Source of the DNA: Sphingomonas sanxanigenens
GTDB lineage: Bacteria; Pseudomonadota; Alphaproteobacteria; Sphingomonadales; Sphingomonadaceae
DNA length: 8,163 bases
Direction: 5' to 3'
Assembly: GCA_003240855.1 (NCBI GenBank)
Contig: QFNN01000125.1
Location: forward strand, 1-8,163
Part shown: positions 1 through 6,916 of the stretch, piece by piece
How positions within the stretch are numbered: position 1 is the first letter of the stretch
Layout: each line of letters begins with the position of its first letter
Notes under the pieces: generated by a model
What the model saw: only the letters and a program-made list of their open reading frames with translations
Told to the model about the DNA's origin: nothing
The model's database searches: none
Program-made: the position numbers and the translations under genes

Positions 1-1
1 A

Positions 2-58
2 GATGCCAGCCTGGCCGATCGGCTCCGCTGCGCTCCGCCTCCCGCCCAGGCTGGCATC
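2..58. repeat. Perfect 13-bp inverted repeat, long-loop hairpin
   Basis: GATGCCAGCCTGG at 2-14 is the exact reverse complement of CCAGGCTGGCATC at 46-58, so the segment can fold into a 13-bp stem around a 31-nt loop. The loop is not random: it contains the 8-bp palindrome CCGATCGG (15-22) and a near-tandem GCTCCGC repeat (23-38). No T-run follows on either strand, so it is not a textbook intrinsic terminator. It could be a mobile-element end, a protein-binding site or the terminator of a gene left of the window. The symmetry is directly visible; the role is unknown. Confidence 0.6.
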
Positions 59-400
59 GGAGGCCCACATCAACTAACTACACAACCCGACCAGTCATCC
101 CGGGCAGTCCAGATCGGGCGGATGCGGAGCGCCTCCCTTCAGCCTCGCGCTTTATGCTCGGGGCGGGAACTGGGGCCACCCTCTTTCATCGTATCAGCGC
201 CAATGGCAACCCTGACCGCTAAAACGCCGGCTGTGTGCGTTTATCTACTAACGCGAATGCAGGGCTCCGGGCAGGTTGCCCGCCATGCAGTCCCGGCACC
301 AGGTGGCGCATCATTCGGTGATCAATGAAAGGATGGCATCGTCGCTACGGAAATCAGCCAATGACCATATCATGCAGAACTATGGCATCAGCTCTCGCTG
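59..400. other. Stretch without a recognisable gene
   Basis: About 340 bases between the inverted repeat and the end of the propeller gene. Short reading frames occur on the plus strand, but none has a recognisable domain, a good ribosome binding site or alpha-proteobacterial codon bias that I can support. The only structure seen is a short hairpin at 268-282. It is the 3' flank of the minus-strand receptor operon and may include its transcript end. Confidence 0.5.
268..282 (-). terminator. Weak hairpin downstream of the receptor-propeller operon
   Basis: CGGGCA (268-273) and TGCCCG (277-282) form a perfect 6-bp GC-rich stem with a 3-nt loop. It lies about 120 nt beyond the stop of the propeller gene on the minus strand. 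No U-tract follows in that direction, so if it ends transcription it is not a canonical intrinsic terminator. Chance occurrence in GC-rich DNA is quite possible. Confidence 0.2.
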
Positions 401-1381
401 TCACTCCAACAGCATTACGCCGCCCGCCGCGCATCCCTTTTCGGGCTCAAACCGGAAATAGGGAATGTACACCCCTCCCCGTTGAACCGTCAGGAAGTAG
501 GGCACGACACCATCGGGCAAGGACGCGCTCATATCCTGCCAATGCCCTTTTTCGAAATCATGCCATGTTCGCCACCGGATAAGCCTCGCGGTTGAGGGAT
601 CGCTGCCATGGGCATAGGTTTTGGTGAAAAAGTTGGTACCATAATACCAGTCACCGGCCTTTTCGACGTCGTTCAGCACCAGGCCGGTCATGTCGAGCGC
701 CCCTGCCGGGAAATCTCGATAGGGTGTGGCCGACCTTGCCGCGCTGTTGGCAGGCCTGGGACTGCGAAAGACGGTATAGCTGCGTCTGTCATAATCGTCG
801 ATCCGCCAGACTTCGCCTCTGCTCGAATGGATGACGTGCAACTTGCCATCGAACCAGGATAATGCGCGGGCATAGTCCATTTCGCGCGGGCTTTCGAACG
901 TCCAGGTGTCGATCGGTCCATCAAGCGACTTGAAACGGAAAAGATGGCGGCCCCCGTCAATCAGATAAATATATCCTGTCGACGGATCGAGAATCTGGTC
1001 ATGGGGCCGGTTGAGGCGGATGCCTGCCAGCTGCTCGCGAACGACATTCCGGCCAAGTCCGGAAATGTCGTCCATCTCCACGATGCGATGATTGTTGGTG
1101 TCGTTGATGAGCCAATGGCCATTTGGCATGCGAAGAATCGAGTGCGGACTGTTGAGAGCCACGTCGGCGTCAAGCCATGGCCCTTGTCCCACCCGGTAAT
1201 GGAGCGCGGGAGCGGAGCCCCCCGCGATCACGGTGGTCAGCGCGCCGAAGAAGCCCACCGAAGTAACCGAGCAAAGGCCATTCCGCGCGGCCAGTGGCGC
1301 GAGATCGAGCGGATCGGAAGCCGCTTGCGCCGCTCCCGATCCTCCCGTCAGACCCAACAGGAGCAAGCCCGTCAGGATCAT
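401..1381 (-). CDS. Secreted NHL-type beta-propeller protein coupled to TonB receptor
   Basis: A predicted exported protein of 326 aa whose molecular function I do not recognise. The N-terminus is a hydrophobic signal-like segment (about residues 1-20, ending GAAQA) with no positive charge before it. Around residues 76-104 lies a clear NHL-repeat signature (LNSPHSI...G.WLINDTNNHRIVEM). Weaker blade-like segments follow at about 123-150 (RPHDQ...GYIYLIDGG) and 166-195. The only two cysteines, about C37 and C317, lie near the two ends and could form a disulfide closing the propeller. The ATG at 1381 follows the receptor stop by 2 nt and has AAGG about 10 nt upstream; a TTG at 1387 overlapping the receptor stop is the alternative start. 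The close spacing implies co-transcription and coupled translation with the receptor, so a periplasmic or surface role with the receptor's substrate is inferred. NHL propellers usually bind ligands or proteins; some relatives are hydrolases. Confidence 0.85.
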   Translation of the reverse strand: MILTGLLLLGLTGGSGAAQAASDPLDLAPLAARNGLCSVTSVGFFGALTTVIAGGSAPALHYRVGQGPWLDADVALNSPHSILRMPNGHWLINDTNNHRIVEMDDISGLGRNVVREQLAGIRLNRPHDQILDPSTGYIYLIDGGRHLFRFKSLDGPIDTWTFESPREMDYARALSWFDGKLHVIHSSRGEVWRIDDYDRRSYTVFRSPRPANSAARSATPYRDFPAGALDMTGLVLNDVEKAGDWYYGTNFFTKTYAHGSDPSTARLIRWRTWHDFEKGHWQDMSASLPDGVVPYFLTVQRGGVYIPYFRFEPEKGCAAGGVMLLE

Positions 1382-1383
1382 GG

Positions 1384-3762
1384 TCAAAACGCCTTGCGGA
1401 TCGTGAAGAATACCTCGCGCGGCGCGGCATAAGCCGAGCGCCGGTCCATATAGGCCTTGTTACCAATGTTGGTGCTCTTGATGCTGAAAGTCAGCCTGCC
1501 CGGCAGTTCATAATCAATGCCGCCATCGAAGACGATGTAACTGTCCTGATGGATAAGCGAGTTGGCCGGAATATTGTTGAGCAGGAGGATCGGCCCCTCG
1601 CGCCATAAGGTTCCCGCATTGAGGGACAGACGACCCGGCCCCACATCGCCGAGATCATATTTGGCGAACAGGGATGCGGCGTTTTTTGCGACGCCCTCCA
1701 GAGGGGCGCCGACGGTGGCCGCGTTGCTCGAACTGAGCACCTTGGTATCCGTATAGGCGTAAGAACCAAAGATGGACAGGGACCGGCTGATCTTCCCGGA
1801 AACATCGAATTCCACGCCGCGCGAGCGTTCGCCCCCCGACAGGTTGAGATGGGGACGAAGCGGGTCCTGGCTCGCGGTCGCCTGGAGGACGTTGGTTCGC
1901 TTCAGGCTGAAGAAGGCCAGCGTACTCGAAAGGCGATGGCCGAACAGATCGAACTTGAATCCAAACTCCCGGTTCTGCCCGACCTCAGGCGGGAAAGTCA
2001 CGACCTCCCCGGTGTCCAGATAGGTGTAGGGCGCGTTGAGACGAAAGGATTCGCTGTAGAGCGCATAGGCCGAGAGCCAGTCATTCAGGCGGACGTTTCC
2101 GCCGATCTGCGGCGTAAAACGACCGACTCCATTGAGGCGGTCATAACGCCCGCCGGCCAGCACATGCAGTCGATCGTCCAGAAGCGATATCTGGTCGATA
2201 ATGTAGACGCCGGAGGATTTCGTCGGCGCAGTGTCCGTCAGCCTCACATTCTTCATCATGTCCGCGCGGGTCGCGGGAATAGCGTAGTGAACGGCGTAAT
2301 CGTTCGTGCGGATATTCCAGACCGGGCCATAATCGCTGAACCTGCCGTAGCCCTGTCCAGATCGCTCAAGATGCTGTCCGCCGAGGATCACCTTATGCTG
2401 CATGCCCAGAAAGCTGAATTGCGTGGAGAAATCGGCAAACAGAAAATCCGTCTTCTGCCTGTTCTGCTCCAGATAGACGCGGGTACGCGTTTGTGTCAGC
2501 GAACCGGGCAGGATATTGCCGCTGAAGGCATTGAACTGATCGGCGCGGATGTCCGTGTGCGCGGCGACCAGGCGCAGCACCGTCGTCGGCGTGAAACTGT
2601 GCGTCAGGCGCGCCTCGAAATTCTGAACCTTGTTGATATTGCGGTTCTGCGGGAAAATCGGGCTATAGCGCGAACCAAGGTCGGGATAGGCGTAGGCGAC
2701 GTTCTTTGCATCGAAGAGCAAGGGATAGCCTTCGCGCAGGCCGCGGGAATTCTGCCGGCGATATTCGTAGTCGAGGACAAGCCGGGTGTTGTCGGTCAGG
2801 CCGATATCGACGACCGGATTGACGAAGATCGTTTCATCCTTGCCATTGGCGAGCCACGATCCCGAATTGGTGTAGGCACCGACAAGGCGATAGTTGGTAT
2901 CGCCGAATAATGGGCCGGTCAGGTCGGCTTCGGTGCGATAATAACGGTAGGTTCCAACCGTCTGGCTGACGCTGTAACCCGGCTTGTCCTGAGGCGCCTT
3001 GGTGATGAAATTGATGAGGCCGCCGGGATCGTTGAAGCCATAAAGGATGGAGTTGGCGCCCTTCACGACATCGATCTGCTGGATGTTCGCGGTATCCGAA
3101 AAGACATTATAGGGTACGCCGTTCCGCATGATAAGGCTGGAATTGAACCCGCGAATGGCAAATCGTTCACCGCGGGCCAGATTGTCGTTCCGGTTCACCT
3201 TGTTGATGCCGCTGACATAGCGGATGGCGTCTTCGATTTTGCGTGCGCCAAGATCCTCGATCAGTTCGCGATTGACGATCTCCACGCTCATGGGGAGGTC
3301 TTTGACCGCCGTCATGATGCGTGTACCGCCTGCGGTTTCCCCGACGCGATACCCGGTCACGACGATGTCCGTTCCCTCCTGTGCGGGCGTCGTCTGCGCG
3401 ACCGGCTTCCGGTGAGAATCATCCCCTTCTTGCCGATTTTTTGTTCGTGCCCCTGACGAGCGAATGACCAGAGACCCCGATGGAGTTGTCGTGACCACCA
3501 ACGTCTTCCCAGCGATCAGGCGGCGCACGGCATTGATCGCGGTCATTCGTCCGCGCAGGGCCGGCGCCTGCATCCCGGCGACATCGCCGCCCTGAAATAG
3601 TATATCAACTTCCGCGAGCCGTGAGACCTGTGTCAAAGATTGTGCAAGCGACTGCACCGGTATCGAATAGAGCCGGGGAGCATCTTGCGCATACGCCGCT
3701 CCGGGCACGGCCAGCGTCGTAGCGGCGCAGACGAGAACGTAACTAGATCGAAACTTGCTCAC
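1384..3762 (-). CDS. FecA-type TonB-dependent receptor with STN signalling domain
   Basis: A 792-aa outer-membrane transducer that should import a ferric chelate or similar ligand and signal its presence. A signal peptide (about 1-25, ending GAAYA) is followed by an STN (secretin/TonB N-terminal) domain at about 27-103, as in FecA, FpvA and FoxA. The TonB box DIVVTGYR is at about 132-139. The plug domain follows at about 150-257 (VKDLPMSVEIV, RGFNSSLIMRNGVPYN, DVVKGANSILYG, GGLINFITK), then a long beta-barrel ending in phenylalanine (FFTIRKAF), as is usual for Omp insertion. The plug is of the TonB-dependent siderophore receptor type. The start is a GTG at 3762 with a GGGGG stretch just upstream; it gives a good signal peptide. 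The gene lies downstream of fecR with a 128-nt gap containing the FecI-like promoter motif, and upstream of the coupled propeller gene. The ligand cannot be told from sequence; ferric siderophore is the default, but other TonB substrates are possible. Confidence 0.95.
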   Translation of the reverse strand: MSKFRSSYVLVCAATTLAVPGAAYAQDAPRLYSIPVQSLAQSLTQVSRLAEVDILFQGGDVAGMQAPALRGRMTAINAVRRLIAGKTLVVTTTPSGSLVIRSSGARTKNRQEGDDSHRKPVAQTTPAQEGTDIVVTGYRVGETAGGTRIMTAVKDLPMSVEIVNRELIEDLGARKIEDAIRYVSGINKVNRNDNLARGERFAIRGFNSSLIMRNGVPYNVFSDTANIQQIDVVKGANSILYGFNDPGGLINFITKAPQDKPGYSVSQTVGTYRYYRTEADLTGPLFGDTNYRLVGAYTNSGSWLANGKDETIFVNPVVDIGLTDNTRLVLDYEYRRQNSRGLREGYPLLFDAKNVAYAYPDLGSRYSPIFPQNRNINKVQNFEARLTHSFTPTTVLRLVAAHTDIRADQFNAFSGNILPGSLTQTRTRVYLEQNRQKTDFLFADFSTQFSFLGMQHKVILGGQHLERSGQGYGRFSDYGPVWNIRTNDYAVHYAIPATRADMMKNVRLTDTAPTKSSGVYIIDQISLLDDRLHVLAGGRYDRLNGVGRFTPQIGGNVRLNDWLSAYALYSESFRLNAPYTYLDTGEVVTFPPEVGQNREFGFKFDLFGHRLSSTLAFFSLKRTNVLQATASQDPLRPHLNLSGGERSRGVEFDVSGKISRSLSIFGSYAYTDTKVLSSSNAATVGAPLEGVAKNAASLFAKYDLGDVGPGRLSLNAGTLWREGPILLLNNIPANSLIHQDSYIVFDGGIDYELPGRLTFSIKSTNIGNKAYMDRRSAYAAPREVFFTIRKAF

Positions 3763-3848
3763 GTAACCCCCATCGAAACAACAGGCGCGTCATGCACCCG
3801 ACATGGTCCCGACGCCCGAGCGCAGTGGAAGCCGCACGAGAATTTTGT

Positions 3849-3861
3849 TACATTTCCGTGA
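3849..3861 (-). promoter_or_regulatory. Candidate FecI-dependent promoter element of the receptor gene
   Basis: Read on the minus strand, TCACGGAAATGTA lies 86 nt upstream of the receptor GTG. The identical 13 bases occur at 5422-5434 upstream of the sigma-factor gene. GGAAAT matches the -35 hexamer of the E. coli fecA promoter. No shared -10 element is obvious at the expected spacing, although CTCGT follows here. The site also overlaps a dyad, ATTTC-CGT-GAAAT (plus strand, 3852-3864). The repeat is seen directly; its promoter function is inferred. Confidence 0.6.
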
Positions 3862-3890
3862 AATAGCGCTGGAAGTGGGCGCCCCGCAGG

Positions 3891-4850
3891 CTATGCCGAA
3901 GGGGAAATGAGAAGAAGGCGCGCTCCTTTAGGGCGCGTTGTCACGGGCAGCAGCATTTCCAGCGCTTCTGCAAATTTACGATTGTCACCTAGTCGGAATG
4001 TGCCGCTGATCTGCAGGCTGGAAAGATCGGTGCCCCGCAGATCCAACTGCACCTCGTCATAGCGGTTCATCAGCGTGACGGCATTGGCGAGAGGCTCATT
4101 GTCAAAGATCGCGCGCCCTTCCCGCCATGCCGTCATGCGATCCATCGTCGTGCTGTCCGGCCGGGAAAAGCTCGTTCCGTCGCCCGCCAGCAGGCCTGGC
4201 GCGACAAGATGGCGGCCTCTTCCATCATCCTCTTTGAACGAACAATCGCCCTTGATTAGCAGGAGAGTTTCCAATTTGCCCGTACGGCATTCCAGGTCGA
4301 ACATCGCCGATCGCGCGACGATGACACCCCCGCTAAAATGTATGGCCGCGTCGTAGCCCGAGGCCATGACTCGCACGCGTCCTTGCTCGACATCCACTCG
4401 CCTGGCGCCGCTATCGACCCGCACGCATGTCAGAACGTCGAGGTCGAGACTCAGGCCTTGGGCGACATCGACATGACGTCGCTCGCCCCGCTTGGTCTCA
4501 TAGGTTTTCGCGGCGGCTGCACTCCAGGTCAGCATGGCCCCGCCGCCCAGGACCGCCGTTCCTCCCATGGCGGCAAGCAATCGCCGGCGGGACAGGAGCG
4601 GCGCTCGGCTATCCATGGCGGCGGACAACTGCGGCTGGTTCAGCGTCCTGATCAGCGGCAACTCATCCCACGCGCTTTCCGCTTCCGCGAAAATGGCCAT
4701 ATGAACCGGCGAACGCTCCCGCCAGGCGAAAAAACGCTCCCGGTCGGCCGAGGTGCATCGATCGGATCGAAGGCGTGCTGCCCACGCCGCCGCCTCGCGT
4801 TCAATCCCTGGACGCCGCATCACCGCGTAGATGTCCCGCAACCCGGCCAA
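3891..4850 (-). CDS. FecR-family anti-sigma factor / signal transducer
   Basis: A 319-aa inner-membrane regulator predicted to hold the adjacent FecI-like sigma factor and receive the signal from the receptor STN domain. The cytoplasmic N-terminal DUF4880-type region is at about 18-62 (EREAAAWAARLRSD, FAWRERSPVHMAIFAEAESAWDEL). A single membrane segment is at about 91-112, preceded by SRRRLLAA, which resembles a twin-arginine signal. A periplasmic FecR domain spans about 115-230, and the C-terminal region has the family WREG..IF.NEPL....TLMNRYDEV signature (about 242-267). The TTG at 4850 is 4 nt after the sigma stop; GTG at 4823 or ATG at 4820 would remove about 10 residues and still keep every domain, so the start is undecided. 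It should be co-transcribed with the sigma gene. Confidence 0.93.
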   Translation of the reverse strand: MAGLRDIYAVMRRPGIEREAAAWAARLRSDRCTSADRERFFAWRERSPVHMAIFAEAESAWDELPLIRTLNQPQLSAAMDSRAPLLSRRRLLAAMGGTAVLGGGAMLTWSAAAAKTYETKRGERRHVDVAQGLSLDLDVLTCVRVDSGARRVDVEQGRVRVMASGYDAAIHFSGGVIVARSAMFDLECRTGKLETLLLIKGDCSFKEDDGRGRHLVAPGLLAGDGTSFSRPDSTTMDRMTAWREGRAIFDNEPLANAVTLMNRYDEVQLDLRGTDLSSLQISGTFRLGDNRKFAEALEMLLPVTTRPKGARLLLISPSA

Positions 4851-4854
4851 AATT

Positions 4855-5379
4855 TCAGCGCACTTTCAATTTCATCAGGGCCAAAATCGCCTTCGCCATG
4901 TGTTTCTCGACTGCGCTTTCACTGATCCCCAGTTTCTGTGCAATGACGCTATAGGTCAATCCATCGACGCGGTGCATGATCACGATCCGGGCGGTGCGGG
5001 GGTTCATTCGTTCAAGTCTGTCGAGAACAGCCTTGAGCCGCATTCGTGCATCGATCAAATCGTCTGCTAGCGGCATATCGTCACGGATTTCGAGCATGTC
5101 TTCAATCGGCATAGGCAGAGCTTGCCGGCGCTCGCGGCGGACATCGTCGCGTGCGATGTTGATTGCCGTGCGGACGAGAAAGGCTTCGGCGTTGCGGACA
5201 TCAGGCCCCGCATATTCCGCGAGCCTGAGCCAGGCGCTGTTGAGATAGTCGCCGGCGTCCTCGCTGCGGCCAGTCGCCGCGCCTATTTGGCGAATGAGAC
5301 GCGCCCAGAACGGCCCTTCTTTACTTAGGATCACGGCGCGATTGCGCGGTTTCATCGGTCGCGTGGCCCCACCAAACAC
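4855..5379 (-). CDS. FecI-like ECF RNA polymerase sigma factor
   Basis: A 174-aa ECF sigma factor of the iron/cell-surface-signalling class. Sigma region 2 is at about 24-86 (FWARLIRQIG, DAGDYLNSAWLRLAEY, AEAFLVRTAINIARDDVRRERR). Region 4 is at about 112-168, with the helix-turn-helix LTYSVIAQKLGISESAVEKHMAKAI, nearly the FecI consensus. Nothing extends beyond region 4, as expected for this class. The GTG at 5379 gives the longest form but has AAGG only 3 nt away; the ATG at 5355 (MKPRNRAV) gives a 166-aa protein with GGTGGGG upstream and may be the real start. The next gene is the fecR-like partner 4 nt downstream. The candidate FecI-type promoter motif 43 nt upstream suggests autoregulation, unlike E. 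coli fecI, which is Fur-controlled and not autoregulated. Confidence 0.93.
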   Translation of the reverse strand: MFGGATRPMKPRNRAVILSKEGPFWARLIRQIGAATGRSEDAGDYLNSAWLRLAEYAGPDVRNAEAFLVRTAINIARDDVRRERRQALPMPIEDMLEIRDDMPLADDLIDARMRLKAVLDRLERMNPRTARIVIMHRVDGLTYSVIAQKLGISESAVEKHMAKAILALMKLKVR

Positions 5380-5399
5380 TGCCTTGCCTGAGGCCGAGC

Positions 5400-5418
5400 C
5401 CGGCCGTTAAATGGCCGG
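5400..5418. promoter_or_regulatory. Inverted repeat in the sigma-gene leader
   Basis: CCGGCC (5400-5405) and GGCCGG (5413-5418) flank an AT-rich 7-nt spacer. The dyad lies between the GGAAAT motif and the sigma-gene start, where the -10 region or the 5' end of the transcript should be. It could be an operator or an mRNA hairpin limiting translation. The symmetry is visible; the function is speculative. Confidence 0.3.
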
Positions 5419-5421
5419 CGC

Positions 5422-5434
5422 TACATTTCCGTGA
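5422..5434 (-). promoter_or_regulatory. Candidate FecI-dependent promoter element of the sigma-anti-sigma genes
   Basis: The minus-strand TCACGGAAATGTA is identical over 13 bases to the element before the receptor gene, while the flanks differ. Taking GGAAAT (5430-5425) as -35, transcription would start close to 5395, leaving a short leader before the GTG at 5379. A 10-bp palindrome, AGAGATCTCT (5443-5452), lies just upstream. No Fur box could be recognised. Confidence 0.6.
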
Positions 5435-5452
5435 CACCGCCGAGAGATCTCT

Positions 5453-5646
5453 TTTCCTTCCGGCATATCAATTGCTGTCCTATGACAAAGCGGTTCTGGA
5501 GTGGGGCCTTGAACTATACGGGGCGACTGCGGCTCGATATCGTCATCCGGTTCGGCTTCGGACGGGCGTCGCCTTATTCTGCTCGGCAGGCGGACGCTGC
5601 CGTGATCGCGTGAATGGCGTAGAATGGTGCTGATTTAGCGTGCTGG
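5453..5646. other. Intergenic region, no gene supported
   Basis: About 190 bases between the sigma-gene promoter and the end of the diguanylate cyclase gene. A plus-strand frame (5431-5613) and open minus-strand frames exist, but none resembles a family I know. No clear terminator for the cyclase gene was found. Confidence 0.45.
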
Positions 5647-6849
5647 TTATCTCGTGCTGACGACGGCAAGGCGCGGGCGCTGCGGGGTAGGCCGCTCCAT
5701 CGTGGCGATAACGCAGCGATCGCGCCCCAGGTGCTTCGCCTCATAGAGGGCGCGGTCGGCCCGGCGCAGAGCATCGGTCAGGTCCTCGTCCTTCGAGACC
5801 TCTGCGAGGCCGATGCTGGCGGTGACACCCGACAGGCCGGGAATCGTCAGGCACGAAATGGACAGGCGCAAGGTTTCGCAAACCAGCCGTGCCAGTTCAC
5901 CATCTCGATCGGGCAACAGCACAACGAACTCCTCGCCGCCAAACCGGGCAAGCGTCGATGTTGATGGCCGGCTCTTGTCGAGACAATCTGCGGCCAGTCG
6001 CAACACGTCATCGCCGCGATCATGGCCCAATTGGTCGTTGATGGCCTTGAAGTGATCGAGGTCGACGATCGCGATCGACATGGTGTGTGTGCGTGTCCTG
6101 CGGTCCAGTGCCTCGAATGCTTCGTGGAGGGCGCGTCGGTTCGGCAGGCCGGTCAACGGATCGGTACGCGCCTGGCCTTGACTGGTCCGCACGACGCGTT
6201 GCAGCACCTTGATCAGGATGAGGAGGCCCGCCGCCACCAGCAGTACGCCGCCACTTGCCTGGGAGAAGACGGCATAAAGCGACGAGGCGTAATCCTGGTT
6301 AGTGGTATCGTTGCCGAACTGGCCTGCCACAAACGGCTTCAGCAGGAAATGCAAGCCGGCGACGACGAACACACCACCCAGCGCCCGACTAATCGTCGAT
6401 CTGGGCGCATCCCGATGCACCGTGAAGGCGCAGAGGAACATGCTGGCCGCGAAGAAGGATTGATAGGCCAGCGCATGCCACAGTGAACCCGCCGGCGATT
6501 CTCCCACGAACCAGTAGTAGAGTAGGCCGGCGAGAATGATCGCCCCGCACGCGATCATCATCGGACGCTTGCGGAAAAAGATCGACAAGGCCGGGGACAT
6601 GAGCGCCAGCCCGATCAGGAAGCTGGAAGGGGCCAGGACCATCACCGGTCTTGGGTCGGCACCAAGATAGACAGCGAGATGCGAAATCGGCTCCACGACT
6701 CCGAAGGCGTAGCTGACCGCCATCCAAACGGTCCGGCGGGCGGATGGATTGAGACAGGCGATCGTCAGGAACGCGGGTACGAACATCGACGCGATGAGCG
6801 TATTCATCAGCAAGGGCAGGACGGCTTGAGGTATCATCGTTCCGCGCAT
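5647..6849 (-). CDS. Membrane-anchored GGDEF diguanylate cyclase
   Basis: A 400-aa protein predicted to condense two GTP into cyclic di-GMP at the inner membrane. The N-terminal half (about 8-215) contains roughly six or seven hydrophobic segments of no family I recognise, probably a sensory or anchoring module. The GGDEF domain runs from about 228 (ARTDPLTGLPNRRAL) through the metal-binding DLDHFKAIND (263-272) and the intact GGEEF (304-308) to GRDRC near 375-379. These catalytic features suggest an active enzyme. The RxxD inhibitory site normally found five residues before the signature is absent (PSTS there), so product inhibition by that site is unlikely. No EAL domain is present. The ATG at 6849 has GGTGAA 9 nt upstream; an ATG at 6837 is a possible alternative. 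It is separated from the iron cassette by about 270 nt and is probably its own unit. Confidence 0.93.
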   Translation of the reverse strand: MRGTMIPQAVLPLLMNTLIASMFVPAFLTIACLNPSARRTVWMAVSYAFGVVEPISHLAVYLGADPRPVMVLAPSSFLIGLALMSPALSIFFRKRPMMIACGAIILAGLLYYWFVGESPAGSLWHALAYQSFFAASMFLCAFTVHRDAPRSTISRALGGVFVVAGLHFLLKPFVAGQFGNDTTNQDYASSLYAVFSQASGGVLLVAAGLLILIKVLQRVVRTSQGQARTDPLTGLPNRRALHEAFEALDRRTRTHTMSIAIVDLDHFKAINDQLGHDRGDDVLRLAADCLDKSRPSTSTLARFGGEEFVVLLPDRDGELARLVCETLRLSISCLTIPGLSGVTASIGLAEVSKDEDLTDALRRADRALYEAKHLGRDRCVIATMERPTPQRPRLAVVSTR

Positions 6850-6878
6850 TGGAATGGGTTCACCGCAGTTGTGGGCCG

Positions 6879-6911
6879 ATTCTAGCTAATATGTCCCTAA
6901 AGCGCGCTTTA
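6879..6911 (-). promoter_or_regulatory. Candidate promoter and palindromic operator of the cyclase gene
   Basis: On the minus strand a TAGAAT -10-like hexamer (6884-6879) lies about 30 nt before the ATG. TAAAGCGCGCTTTA at 6898-6911 is a perfect 14-bp palindrome located where the -35 region would be. No good TTGACA match is present, so a repressor or activator could act on the palindrome. The symmetry is directly visible; the promoter assignment is inference. Confidence 0.4.
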
Positions 6912-6916
6912 CGCCG

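Noticed and set aside
1..400. Integron attC site or CRISPR array
   Set aside because: No R'/R'' core sites and no regularly spaced repeats; only one inverted repeat is present.
1060..1072. Third GGAAATGTC sequence resembling the promoter motif
   Set aside because: It lies inside the propeller coding region and lacks the TCAC prefix and final TA of the two upstream copies.
944..1432. Plus-strand 162-aa open frame
   Set aside because: Opposite strand of the propeller and receptor genes; Arg-rich, no family resemblance, no ribosome binding site.
1849..2910. Plus-strand 353-aa open frame
   Set aside because: Antisense to the receptor gene; no domain, low-complexity shadow produced by codon bias of the real minus-strand gene.
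4338..4925. Plus-strand 195-aa open frame
   Set aside because: Antisense to the FecR and sigma genes, both of which have clear domains; no domain of its own.
5431..5613. Plus-strand 60-aa frame downstream of the sigma promoter
   Set aside because: No ribosome binding site, overlaps the candidate promoter, no similarity that I can recognise.
6022..6486. Plus-strand 154-aa open frame
   Set aside because: Antisense to the cyclase gene and without recognisable features.
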